From NCBI RefSeq assembly GCF_000330505.1, contig NW_004440095.1:3158-58797 (forward strand): a stretch of 55,640 nt of DNA. The letters are read 5' to 3'. Shown piece after piece: positions 1 to 10,468 of this stretch. This DNA comes from Entamoeba invadens IP1. Lineage: Eukaryota; Evosea; Mastigamoebida; Endamoebidae. The position numbers were made by a program, and so were the translations under genes. The notes below the pieces were generated by a model, which saw nothing but the letters and a program-made list of their open reading frames with translations, had not been told where the DNA came from and did not search any database. Positions within the stretch are counted from its first letter, which is position 1. Each line of letters begins with the position of its first letter.

Positions 1-927
1 TTTATTGCAAATTGGAGTATTTACTTTCAATCAATTATTTCTTTGGTAATCAACTTGATGAAAGTAAACACTATGAATTATAGCAAACTTGTTAATAAAG
101 GAATTGTTAAAGTTGTCACAAAAAGATGTGTAGAAACATCGTTGAATTACGTTGGAGCGTCTTGTGTGAATGTAATAGTTGAAAATTTCAATCTTTTTCC
201 TTCTGAAACACTGCATTGTGTTGCAGAGTATTATTGCAACATATTCAACGAGTTTTTCTTTGACAGTGAGATGAATGTGAAAACACTCGAAAAGGTCTTT
301 TACCAAGACCGAATGTTGATTACCAAATTTGCTGTTTATTTGCCGAAAATGACTGAAATTTATTCGAAAGAGAGTGAACAAGTGAAGAGACGTGTGCTTC
401 GATTGGTCTCTGTGATGTCTTCTGGTACCGATGAAATTGACAAGAAAATTGTCGAGTCTGATATTCTCAAGCTTTTAGTGATGGATTTGAGTAACAATTA
501 TTACTTCAATGATGATATAAGTCAACAACGTATTATTTTAATGCTTACAAACGTAATAACATGTGAAACGGAAATAATTGACAAAGTGGTTGAAAGTGGT
601 GTCATTAAAATCTTACTTAAAATACAATTAAAAACACAAATGAGTGATATTTTCTTTATTATTGCGATGACACTTTCAAAGAGTATAATACTCCGAAATG
701 AAGCGAAGGAAGAAGTGTTAGAAATGATCCAATTCGTCCAAAGAAGTTTGTACATTATTGATCGTAGATGTATCAACAACAAAATTGTAAATCTTTTGAT
801 TGATGCGTTAGAAAACAATTTCAAAAAATATGAAAGAGATGCTGCATTCAAAAATGTTGTAAACGGTGTTTTGGTTCAATTAAAACAGCCATATTTTTTT
901 AATGATATAAATATCTTAAACAATTGA
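1..927 (+). CDS. Importin-alpha-like armadillo-repeat protein (5' partial)
   Basis: The reading frame is open from base 1 to the TAA at 925-927, so the gene starts upstream of the window; the first ATG inside (58) need not be the start. About 308 residues are visible. They read as helical ARM-type repeats: an 'SGTDEIDKKIVESDIL' stretch followed by one containing 'EIIDKVVESGVIKILLKI' matches the importin-alpha pattern (S/N-I-x-S/T-G-T-D-E-Q... VV-x-x-G-x-I-x-x-L). By family knowledge importin-alpha is the adaptor that binds nuclear localisation signals and passes cargo to importin-beta. The repeats are divergent: the Trp/Asn ladder that grips the NLS is largely absent here, so this may be a derived ARM protein and not a working adaptor. 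No frameshift is seen. The fold is fairly sure, the exact family less so. Confidence 0.55.
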   Translation, partial: FIANWSIYFQSIISLVINLMKVNTMNYSKLVNKGIVKVVTKRCVETSLNYVGASCVNVIVENFNLFPSETLHCVAEYYCNIFNEFFFDSEMNVKTLEKVFYQDRMLITKFAVYLPKMTEIYSKESEQVKRRVLRLVSVMSSGTDEIDKKIVESDILKLLVMDLSNNYYFNDDISQQRIILMLTNVITCETEIIDKVVESGVIKILLKIQLKTQMSDIFFIIAMTLSKSIILRNEAKEEVLEMIQFVQRSLYIIDRRCINNKIVNLLIDALENNFKKYERDAAFKNVVNGVLVQLKQPYFFNDINILNN

Positions 928-950
928 AGTATTTTGTTTATTTACAAATC

Positions 951-1036
951 GAGTATTCATGAAGTGCCAGAATTATTGCGAGAAATGATATGAGTTTAGC
1001 ACCCTTTTTCTTATCAATTTTTATCTAAAAAACAAA
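951..1036. repeat. Partial copy of dispersed repeat family C (GTGCCAGAATTATT)
   Basis: The stretch starting GAGTATTCAT and continuing through GTGCCAGAATTATT, GAGTTTAGCACCC and TTATCAATTTTTATC aligns in the same order with the complete 183-bp element at 7979-8161. The right terminal repeat is not recognisable here, so this copy is truncated or decayed. It begins 24 bases after the stop of the ARM-repeat gene. Confidence 0.6.
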
Positions 1037-1714
1037 TACCTTTTGAATGTGTTCTAAAAAAATCACAATTATTTTTTTATACAAGTTTTAATTCATCCAA
1101 TTGATTATTACATTTTTTGAAATTTTATCATATACGTTTTATAAAATTGATTTTTATTACTTTTGTTTAACTATCATCATTATAATACATTGTCATTTCT
1201 TGTTGAAAAATTCTTTGATTTAACAAAAATATGTTTTTTTGTTTTTTTTTTCCATTTTGAATATTCAAATGAATGACTCATCATCAACAATACTGTAAAA
1301 TATCCCAAGACAAGTACCTACCTAAAGTGGGAATATTTTTGAAGTGGTCATTTTTAGCCAATCAAACTTTAAAAACAGCTCTACAGAGAAATGAAGGTTT
1401 ATTGTATTTTATTCTAAAAAATCGAGATTCTTATTTCTGTTTTTGGTAAATACATTCTGAACAAAAACAAAATAAAAATGATTACAAAATGTCAAAAAAT
1501 GCAATTTTGTTTTAAAGAAAAAATGGTTATCAACAAAAATTTTGTCAAAAAATATGATCGAAATTAATATAAAATAAATTAAAACTAAACAATTATATAA
1601 ATACCTAATACACGAACCATTTCAGGAAGTAACTTATTTAAATTTTATTTTAACACATATTACGAAATTTTTAATTGATCAAAATCTATTTCCATAAGAT
1701 TTTTTTTCTGCCAC
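1037..1714. other. AT-rich intergenic stretch
   Basis: No open frame with recognisable protein features and no RNA gene is seen. The sequence is poly-A/poly-T rich. Confidence 0.6.
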
Positions 1715-1780
1715 ATAATATAATATAATATAATATAATATAATATAATATAATATAATATAATATAATATAATATAATA
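1715..1780. repeat. (TAATA)n microsatellite, about 13 copies
   Basis: Sixty-six bases of uninterrupted TAATA pentamer. It ends only about 12 bases before the open frame of the truncated CDF transporter, so the array sits at that gene's breakpoint. Confidence 0.9.
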
Positions 1781-1792
1781 TTATAATTATAA

Positions 1793-2311
1793 CAACTAGA
1801 ATTGCCCAATTCTGAATCTAAAGAAAATGGTGTTGACATTGAAAATCAACATCACCACAAAAATTTAAATATCAGAGGAGTTTTTCTGCATGTGATGTGC
1901 GACGCAATTGGAAGTGTCGTGGCCGTAATAGTTGCACTTGGGGTGTTGCTTATTGATGGAGATTGGAAATATTACTTGGACCCATCACTCTCACTTGTTG
2001 TTGCTTGTGTTGTGATGACATCGGGAATGCCGTTAGTCAAATCGTGCGCCAAAATTTTGATGCAAAGCGCCCCACACGACTTTTCAATTGAAAAAATCCA
2101 AAACGAAATTGCATCAATCAAAGGAATTGCACAAATACAGGAAGTCCACGTTTGGCAACTTGCAAACGACAACGAAGTTGCAACGGCAAACATTGAAATT
2201 AAAAAGGAAAACAAAGATGATGTGTTTGAAATCGTCCAAAACGTTAAACACGTCTTTAAACACCACCACATGAATTATGTCACCGTCCAGCCTGAAATTA
2301 AAAGTAAATGA
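1793..2311 (+). pseudogene. Cation diffusion facilitator (ZnT-like) fragment, N-terminal half missing
   Basis: The frame opens after a TAA at 1790-1792, has no ATG until 1895, and ends at 2311 (about 172 residues). What is left is the second half of a CDF metal/proton antiporter: a His/Asn-rich loop, TM5 with the metal-site motif HxxxD ('HVMCDAIGS'), TM6 ('DPSLSLVVACVVMTSGMPLV'), and the cytoplasmic C-terminal domain with the family signature 'GIAQIQEVHVWQLAND'. TM1-TM4, including the partner metal site on TM2, are missing. Full-length family members are about 300-450 residues. A CTAG just upstream could be a splice acceptor, but no coding exon is visible upstream before the microsatellite, so I call it a 5'-truncated pseudogene. 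A remote or unassembled first exon is the alternative. Confidence 0.7.
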
Positions 2312-2784
2312 ATTTATGGTGTTTTATTTAGGAACAGCTTTTTTCACCGATTTTATACAAATTAAATGTTTGCCACAATTCGAAAGAAGTTATCCCTTTA
2401 GCTATTGGTTGTGCACAAATTTTACACAATTTCCTTGTCCATATTATGTCGAAATTGATGTGGTTAAATCACTTAAAGAAATCATACAAAGTCGGTTGAA
2501 TGATTTTCTTTTTCATTTTTTTTCCCATAAATCAATTTGTTTTTTAATCCAATTGTATATTTGGAATATATTACAATTGGAAATATCTATCAAATTTCTC
2601 TTTAATATACTTTTAATAAAAATATTATTTTAAATAAAAAATTTATTTAATTTTTGGAATTTTAATAAAAAAGTTTTTTTTAATTTATTTGTCAATTTCA
2701 TGATAATTTAATTATTTAAATGTTTATACCAAAATATATATAAATTAAAGTGATTTATTATATTATATTGTAAATTATAATATA

Positions 2785-2866
2785 GCAAGAGTGGCCGAGT
2801 GGTCCAAGGCGCTCGTTTCAGGTACGAGTCTTTTCGAAGGCGTGGGTTCGAACCCCACCTCTTGCA
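2785..2866 (+). tRNA. tRNA-Leu (CAG)
   Basis: Class II tRNA. The acceptor stem GCAAGAG pairs with CTCTTGC (2859-2865), with discriminator A2866. The D arm is GCCGAGTGGTCCAAGGC. The anticodon stem CTCGT/ACGAG encloses loop TTCAGGT, giving anticodon CAG at 2819-2821. The long variable arm and the T arm with GTTCGAA are present. There is no intron. It is a single gene, not part of a tandem array in this window. Confidence 0.95.
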
Positions 2867-2980
2867 TTTTATACACTTTTGCTCTATATTATTTTTTGAA
2901 CAATTTTTAATTGATTTAAAATTAGATTGTTTACTTGGAATATGAAAAGGAAAACAAATAAAAACTCCAAAGAGTGAGGC

Positions 2981-2995
2981 GAACTGAAAGAACTG
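2981..2995 (+). promoter_or_regulatory. Two GAACTG motifs upstream of actin
   Basis: GAACTG at 2981-2986 and 2990-2995 lie about 80 bases before the actin ATG. The E. histolytica core promoter is described as TATA-like, GAAC and initiator elements, and these resemble the GAAC element. Function here is inferred from position only. Confidence 0.3.
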
Positions 2996-3070
2996 CCTAA
3001 CGATATCTTCAACCAAAAACTTTAACCAATTGATATATAAGCAACAAACTTGAAAGAAGAAGACATTCAA

Positions 3071-4206
3071 ATGGGAGAAGAAGGAGCTGAAGTACAAGCA
3101 CTTGTTGTAGATAATGGATCTGGTATGTGCAAGGCCGGTTTTGCTGGTGATGACGCACCACGAGCTGTCTTCCCATCAATTGTTGGCAGACCAAAACAAG
3201 TCTCAGTCATGGCTGGTATGGGCAACAAGGACACCTATGTTGGAGATGAAGCACAATCAAAGAGAGGTATCTTGACTTTGAAATACCCAATTGAGCACGG
3301 TATTGTCAACAACTGGGACGACATGGAGAAGATCTGGCACCACACTTTCTACAACGAGCTCAGAATTGCACCAGAAGAGCACCCAGTCCTCTTGACTGAA
3401 GCCCCAATGAACCCAAAGGCTAACAGAGAAAAGATGACACAAATCATGTTCGAGACTTTCAACGTCCCAGCTATGTACGTTGGAATTCAGCTGTCCTTTC
3501 ATTGTACGCCTCTGGTAGAACGACTGGTATTGTCATGGATTCTGGTGACGGTGTCTCTCACTGCGTCCCAATTTATGAAGGATTCTCACTCCCACATGCT
3601 ATCCTCAGAATTGATCTTGCTGGTCGTGATCTCACAGACTACCTCATGAAGATCTTGACTGAAAGAGGATATTCATTCACCACAACTGCTGAAAGAGAAA
3701 TTGTCAGAGACATCAAGGAGAAGCTCTGTTACGTTGCTCTCGACTTCAACGAAGAAATGCAAAAGGCTGCCTCATCATCAGAACTCGAGAAGTCGTACGA
3801 ACTTCCAGATGGTCAAGTCATCACCATCGGCAACGAAAGATTCAGATGCCCAGAAGCACTCTTCCAGCCATCATTCCTTGGTATGGAAGCATCAGGTATC
3901 CACGAGACTACTTACAACTCAATCATGAAGTGCGATGTCGATATCAGAAAGGACTTGTACGGAAACATCGTCTTGTCTGGTGGAACATCAATGTACCCAG
4001 GCATCAACGACAGACTTGAGAAGGAGATGGTTGCTCTTGCACCACCAACAATGAAGATCAAGGTCATTGCACCACCAGAGAGAAAGTACTCTGTCTGGAT
4101 TGGAGGCTCAATTCTTGCTTCATTGTCCACTTTCCAGAACATGTGGATCACCAAGGAAGAGTACGACGAGTCTGGACCAGCCATCGTCCACAGAAAGTGC
4201 TTCTAA
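3071..4206 (+). CDS. Actin (one-base frameshift)
   Basis: Cytoskeletal actin. The ATG at 3071 starts MGEEGAEVQ, followed by the near-invariant '[20 protein letters not shown]'. The ATP-binding, '[11 protein letters not shown]' and '[12 protein letters not shown]...HRKCF' C-terminal segments are all present to the TAA at 4204-4206. The frame breaks once, at 3490/3491: conserved 'YVGIQ' is followed by CTGTCC where one more G would restore the family reading [10 protein letters not shown] in the downstream frame. With that base the protein would be 378 residues, matching actin. The rest is uninterrupted, with codon choice unlike the AT-rich neighbours, as expected of a highly expressed gene. A sequencing or assembly error is therefore as likely as a very young pseudogene. 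Some residues differ from the usual actin, for example '[19 protein letters not shown]', so it may be a divergent paralogue. Confidence 0.95.
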
Positions 4207-5387
4207 TTCATTCACATTTTTTATTTTATTATTTAACACCTTAATGTTTGTTTTATAATATTGTTTTACTCTATATAGTTGATAAATTAATACACAAATA
4301 ACAAATTTATTAACACCAATATTATGTTAAAAAAGCCAAAATATGTATGAAAAATTTGGTTAAAACGTTCACGTTCATTTTATTTTTTGTTTAATTAAAA
4401 ATCTTTTAAGTTGAAAACTTTAAGTTTTGCAATTAGTTTTGAAAAAAATTTCTAAAGACATTTTTGCAACAATTTTAGTAATATAACAATAAGACATTAT
4501 AACAAAAATAACTAAGATTTTTAAATTAATTCATTTCTTTTCTTTTTAAAAATCGAAAGTAAAGTCATTCCCAATGAGTGTGCAATTTTATTTTTTTCTT
4601 TGTTTTTTTACTCACTACAAAGGTGAAACTCTTTTTTTCAACAATAACAAAAACAATAACAAAAAGTAGAATTATGTTATAAATCAAAATAAAATAAAAC
4701 TCGATATTTAAATGATAAGTTTAACTGCTTGTTCTAATAAAAACATTATAAATTCAGAATTCTAATTGTCATACAAAACCAATAAAACGGCGTTGTATAT
4801 CGATTATGGATAACGCAAATGTTAAACATCTCGTTTATAAAAAAGAAAATAATGAGACAAGCCAATTCGTGTGATTCAAAGACTTTTCTTGCTGCAAAAA
4901 TTTCTATAAACAGGAGACTGTTGAATGGTGCAACCCAAAAAAATTAATTGAGAATAATTTTGCAACTTTATTGTTTAGTTATAGTATTTTAATTAGAGTA
5001 ATAGTTTTAAAGATATTTGTTTGTGTTTTCTTGTTTTGTTTCTAAAAAATATATAGAGTACCTGATACAACGTTGTTATTTACTCAAACCTTGTTTTTTT
5101 TCGGTCTTATTTGAAGAAGGTTCGACTAAGAATGGAGTATCGGCAATTTTGTTTTTTGTTTACCTCTTTTTTTGTAAACAAATATCTTCGTTCGTAAACA
5201 TAATAATTTCATAGCTTTTTAAATGTCCTTTTACACAAAAGCAAGAAATAATAATGCAAATAACCCAGTTTTTGGGAAAAAAACAGTCCCAATTTTGAAG
5301 AAAAATAAACTCAAAAATAGAAAGGAAGAGGTGAACAAAACCCATTTTCCAACCAAAAACACACAAAAATAAAACTTCAAAAAGAAA
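4207..5387. other. Intergenic region after actin
   Basis: AT-rich with no credible coding frame. Around 5069-5100, ACAACGTTGTTATTTACTC followed by AAACCTTGTTTTTTT resembles the left end of MITE family D (44850, 54859), so a decayed copy may lie here. Confidence 0.45.
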
Positions 5388-6865
5388 ATGCTTCCTCCGC
5401 ATGCTTTTTCGAGACGATTTATTTGTAATATGAGACAAGAAGATTTCGTTGATGCTCTTTGTCCCCAGCAAGATGTCAATGATATTGTTGAAAAAGTTGT
5501 TTTTTTACAAAGATCTTTTCGCAATGTACAAGAAGTTGAAAGCAAACAACTTGCTCAATTATTCAATCACCGACATCAAGACATCAATCCGAACCTTTCA
5601 ATGTGAATATAACTCTCATGTGAACATCTTTGAAGAACTAAAAATGATGACTAAGAACACGAAGAAGGTGATGAACATCAATGAACATATCGTACAGTGC
5701 TAACAATACATCAGAACTTCGTCTGTTCCAAGAGTTGGGTTCCAACAGCTTATGTCGATTTTGAGACATGACAACATTCCAATTCTAGGGGAAGTGATAA
5801 TCGACAGAATACCTCGTGTCGAGGTACCAATGGAAACCGTAGAATCTCCTGTTGAATATTTGGCTGTCGCCAACAACGAAGAAGTTATAGAAGACTTGAC
5901 CAAGAAAAACATCAATCCCTATCAACGAAAAGTAAACACTGAAGACAATTTCTTTGAATCATCAATATAAATGGCGGAATTCAACGTGTAATTCAACAAA
6001 AAGCATATTGTTGACAGAATCACTGACGATGAATTTGACTGCGATGGTCTTTACGGGTATATTTTGGAAGCTGGGTTTGAAGACAAATTTGATGAAATCA
6101 TAAACAACATCCTGAGATTCCAGAAACTCGAAAGAAACAAAGAGGCGATAAATCGAAGAACTCAAATGTTTAGATTTAGGGAATACATGGGAGCCAAGTG
6201 TGGTATTAAGAATGTCAAATTGTTGGAAAGTGTGACTGCATCCATACCAACTTATGCCTGGTCGAGGCAGATGAAGAGGATCGAAGAAAGGCCGGGCAAT
6301 TCAGTGCGAAGATGTGTCTTTTCTGTAAACGAAAAAGACGCCATCGTCAATTACATCAAAGAAGGTCAAGGATTGAGACTACCTGTGACTTGCGCGCAGT
6401 TGATGGTTTATGGTCGGCGAGTTGGAAAGAGTCAAAATTGGTATCAGAAACTTGTATAACTTTGTCAAGAGAGAAGAATGTGTTCAGACTGCTCAAAGAA
6501 AGACCATAGAAACGCCTCGTGCCGATGTTCAAGAATCACAGATTAGGATGTACTTCGAAATATTAAAATCCAATGCGACTGGAAGCCCGACTCCTATTAT
6601 CTTTAACTGCAATGAGTCGAGATTCCAGGAATGGGCCGACAAATCCGAACAACATGCCATTGTCACGTCAAAACATGTAACAGAAACAATTATGTTGGCA
6701 GTGGATAAATCAAGGGCGAGGCTTAGCGTGTTAGCGACCGTCTGCATGGATGGGACAACACTCCCTTTGTATTTTATTGTCCCCACTCTGGGGGTCGAGA
6801 GAGAACTCCTCGAAGTTAGGATAATGAAACAAAGAGCATCTCTGGGATTATTTGTTTTGTATTAA
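5388..6865 (+). pseudogene. DDE_1 / pogo-CENP-B-like DNA transposase relic
   Basis: Coding sequence continues through at least three frames: 5388 to about 5510, about 5510-5985 with a TAA after 'ESSI' and another soon after, 6064 to about 6450, and 6410-6865. The middle reads like a helix-turn-helix region ('FSVNEKDAIVNYIKEG...'). The last frame carries the start of a DDE superfamily catalytic domain: 'PIIFNCNESRFQEWADK' and, 60 residues on, 'LATVCMDGTTLPLYFIVP'. In the DDE_1 (pogo/Tigger/jerky) family the first segment is normally N-x-D-E-x-G/R; here the catalytic Asp is Asn. The domain stops before the second and third catalytic acids. It is a dead, 3'-truncated copy. No terminal inverted repeats could be assigned. 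Confidence 0.7.
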
Positions 6866-7978
6866 AATAAATAATCCTATTTTATCGGAAATGAAAACAA
6901 ACAAAAAATAAACAAGTCCAACATATTATTCCGTTAAATTTCAATAGATTAAATAATGATAAAAATCTATTTGTTTTTAGATTGGTGGGGTTTTAAAAAA
7001 CTGTAAAAGGGTTTCAAACACTTAAACCAGACATTGGTTTGTTGTTTCACTTCTCTCTTTGTACTTATTATACTCATCGCAAAGAACAAGTTTAATACAG
7101 TCAACTCGTTCCCCTCTGTTCACCTCTCTCCTCTGTGCCAACTCAGTTACCATTTCCCACATTCCGCGACCCCAAATACACTGACTCAATTTGAATCCTA
7201 CCATTTTCTCTTTCTAGTTGGTACTCACCCCTGCTTCTCTCTCTTCTTCAGATTGTTCTTTTGCCGGTGTTTTAATAAAACGATTTGTTTCGACTTGAAA
7301 CGAAAGATCTTGAATTTAATTTAATTTGAATTTTAAGTTGTTTTAAAATAAAAATTACAAATAACAAAAACATTTTAAAATAACAAAAAAAAGTTTCTTG
7401 TTGCTTGAGTTTTTTGAGTTTATGGATTGCTATATTTATGAATCTAAAAAAATAGAAGATTCTTGAATAAACAATGTTCGAGAAAATAACAACGTTATAT
7501 CAAGTACTTTAATTGTTTTATTATAATTATACTATAAACAAAGTTGCACTGACACGTCAAAGTTGCACGGTTTTAAACATGACTTTACTTCGTAAATAAT
7601 CATATAACTCACTATTCATTGTTTTGTGTTATTTAGGTGCTCCTCTCCACGACACTTAATATATAGGAAAAACTGTTCCACATAAACGCCTCTTATAGGC
7701 ATTACACGTTTTTATAATCTCTATCGAACGATACATTTTATCTAGTTTAATTATTATTTTTCGTTAAACTCGGCCGCGTAAACGTGCGCGTAAATTACAC
7801 AAAACCGAAAGTCAAAAATAGAAAATCAAATATCAATTTGAACACAACAGTGTTACAATCGACGAACTTACTTTCATTATTTTTTAAATATTCTTGTATT
7901 TATAATGTTATAAATGATTTCAAGATATTTTATTTTTTAAAATCAACACTATAAATATAGAGTTGATAATTACAGAAC
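6866..7978. other. Non-coding stretch, partly less AT-rich
   Basis: Bases 7030-7260 are pyrimidine-rich and open on both strands, but the translations are low-complexity and unlike any family I know. Bases 7640-7800 are richer in C and G (for example GGCCGCGTAAACGTGCGCG near 7772) without a recognisable RNA gene. Nothing firm can be called. Confidence 0.4.
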
Positions 7979-8161
7979 GAGTATTTACAGGGTGCCAGAA
8001 ACTTATTGGGTGCCAGAATTATTTTAAGAATTGAAACGAGTTTGGCACCCATTTTCATATCAATTATTGTCAAGAAAAAAAAACAAATAAAAAACAAAAA
8101 ATTAAAACCCGAATATTTACATCAATCAATTCTCAAATTTCTTGGCACCCATTAAATACTC
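7979..8161. mobile_element. MITE-like element, family C (TIR GAGTATTTA..GGGTGCCA)
   Basis: A 183-bp element bounded by an inverted repeat: the left end GAGTATTTACAGGGTGCCAG and the reverse complement of the right end, GAGTATTTAATGGGTGCCAA, agree at most positions. Internally GGGTGCCAGAA is repeated (near 7990 and 8009) and appears inverted as TTGGCACCC. It has no coding capacity. A partial relative lies at 951-1036. Confidence 0.7.
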
Positions 8162-8673
8162 TATTTGTAATTGTATCACCCCCTCAGATGATTTTTAAAT
8201 TCATTGTGTTCGTATTAAGTTTTAATTTAATTTGACCTTTACTTTACATAAAAATTAATTCACATATTTCAATAACAAACGTCAGCTTCTTGAAAAATTC
8301 AAAGACACTCATGTAAACCACGTTTTCGAATTAAATCGAGGAAAAGGAAAATAACTAACTTAACAAAAAACTATTATAATATTATAATTTTATTATTAAA
8401 TTATTAAAAACAGTTTATTTTCAATCTGTATTATTATTATTATTTTTATTATTATTATTATTATTATTGTTTTTTATTTTAAAAAAGTTATTAATAGTAT
8501 TTTTTAGTTGGTTTCAACAAGGATAAAATATAAATAACTTTGAATTAATGTTCTAACTTAAAAATATTATTAAGAATAATTGTATTCTTATAATTATATA
8601 ATACTAATTAATTTAAGGAAAAAAACAAAAAAAAATTCTTTAAAATATAACTTTGAACTTTTATTTACAGAAC

Positions 8674-9312
8674 ATGTCTCAAACAACAAAAGAAGCGATT
8701 TACTCACAATTGCCCATATATAACGTACTTGATCGATTTAGTGATGGAATGTGGAAGCTCTTAAATGAACAAAAGAAAACACTTCAAAAAATTAAAGATG
8801 AAAAGAAGCCAAGAACCAACGTTGCCCTAGAGAATCACGAAGGTGAAATATTGGTTTTTGGTCTTGTAAGTAACAAAATAGATAGTCTTGAAGAACAAAT
8901 TAAAACCTTGAAAAAGCAGAATGTAAAACTGCAGACTGAAAATGAGGAAGCTGTGAAGAAAATTGAAGAGATGCGAAAGAATATCGACAGATATACATAT
9001 ATGGATGAATTAATCGACGACCTGGAAAAAGATTACCAAAACGATACTACACAACTCACAGAACACTACGAACAAAAACTTGCCGAAGAAAAGGAACATA
9101 ACGTTAAAATTCTTGCTAAACTAACAGAGCACTACGAACAAAAACTTGCTGAAGAAAAGGAGCACCACACAAAAGATCTTATTGAAGAAAAGGAATATCG
9201 CGCCAAAGAAATCCGATCACGCTGTGACAAAAATGAAAAGAAAATTAAAATTTTGCAAAATATCATTAACCAATTAAGAGGACATCATTCTAACAACAAA
9301 GAGTTCAAATAA
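8674..9312 (+). CDS. Small coiled-coil protein with a 22-residue tandem repeat
   Basis: A 212-residue, highly charged helical protein starting MSQTTKEAIYSQLP and ending at TAA 9310-9312. From about residue 70 onwards it is almost continuous heptad-like sequence ('SLEEQIKTLKKQNVKLQTENEEA'). Residues 128-149 and 150-171 are a tandem duplication of a 22-residue unit beginning LTEHYEQKLAEEKEH, which keeps a coiled-coil register (22 = 3 heptads + 1). A third, shortened unit follows ('DLIEEKEYRAKEI'). The ATG at 8674 is chosen because the upstream extension lacks an ATG; TTTATTTACAG just before it could also be a splice acceptor of a 5' leader intron. No named family is recognised. A structural or scaffolding role is only a guess. 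Confidence 0.65.
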   Translation: MSQTTKEAIYSQLPIYNVLDRFSDGMWKLLNEQKKTLQKIKDEKKPRTNVALENHEGEILVFGLVSNKIDSLEEQIKTLKKQNVKLQTENEEAVKKIEEMRKNIDRYTYMDELIDDLEKDYQNDTTQLTEHYEQKLAEEKEHNVKILAKLTEHYEQKLAEEKEHHTKDLIEEKEYRAKEIRSRCDKNEKKIKILQNIINQLRGHHSNNKEFK

Positions 9313-10468
9313 TATACAATAAAATTGATTGTTTAATGTATTTGTTGGATTTGTTGAAAACTGGATCACCAGCAAAGAAACAAAACAATGCATATGTTTT
9401 AGGGTGCGCAACCGTTGACAAAATATTTGCTGTTTGCCCATTTTTTAACACAAAAAGATACTTTGCTCATGGTTCGGTAAAAATACCCTTTCAAGAAAAA
9501 AAGACTGAAATATCATTTTTTTCGGCAAAATTGTTGTATGGTAAAGAAAGAAAAAATAAGTTACCTAAAAATCGGGTTATTACGTAACAATAAAAATTTA
9601 CTCAAAATAGATGACCAAAAAATCAAATTTTTGTCAAAAAACAATAGAAATGATAAAAATAGAATACTCATAATCAAACAAACTATATATTATAGTTTTT
9701 ATTTTATTATAAATATATTAATAATTATAAGTAAATAAGTTAAATTGTATTAAAAGATCAGTTTATTATTTTAAACTATAAAAATTACTTAAACCAAAAA
9801 TATTTATGTTTTCATAAAGCTATCAAATAATCATAAAGTATTTTAAATATTTGAACAAAGCCACATTATAATGTATCTATATTATTTGAAAAAAATATTC
9901 TAAAATATTGTATTTATATAAAATAATAATATTATAATATATATAATATAAATTAATATAAATATATATTCATTAAAATATATATATAATTTAAAACAAT
10001 TAAAAAACAATAATAATTTTTGATGATAATATTTAGTATAAAATAATAGTTGATGATTTAATACAATTTAAATTGAAGTTATTGTATTTAAATTATATTT
10101 ATAATTAATTAATATATTATTATTATAATATTTATTAATTAATTATAATTTGTTTGACTGAATCAACAATAATAACATCATGTTAATAATTAATTGGTAT
10201 TTTTTATCAATTTATATATTAAAAAATTATTAACATCAAAAAACTAAATATTTAAATATTTCATAATATAATAAATAAAAGTTAAAGACATGTTATTTTT
10301 ATACAAGTTAAAAATAATATTTAATATACTCTAATAAATTAAAACTTAATAACATCTTTTATTTGAATGTCTTCATTAAAATTTTGTTGATATACTTTCA
10401 CTAACATGTAGTTATTCATTGACTTTAAATTTACATATATAAATCGATACTAATAATTAATAAAACAA
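9313..10468. other. Very AT-rich intergenic stretch
   Basis: Almost pure A/T between 9700 and 10460. The one GC-rich word, TTAGGGTGCGCAACCG (near 9399-9414), recurs in reverse complement near 20320-20335. An 83-residue frame at 9336-9587 has no recognisable features and is not called as a gene. Confidence 0.5.

Noticed and set aside
2277..2633. 118-codon plus-strand frame overlapping the end of the CDF fragment
   Set aside because: Begins in another frame inside the CDF coding part and becomes low-complexity hydrophobic sequence; no family resemblance.
3490..3491. Intron or programmed frameshift in actin
   Set aside because: No splice sites at the break and only a single base is missing; no slippery sequence of a known type is seen.
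7034..7324. 96-codon frame in a pyrimidine-rich stretch, also open on the minus strand
   Set aside because: Open on both strands because the DNA is biased; translation is Ser/Phe/Leu-rich with no motif.
9336..9587. 83-codon frame after the coiled-coil gene
   Set aside because: No domain, low-complexity end, and contains a repeat-like GC-rich word; unlikely to be a gene.
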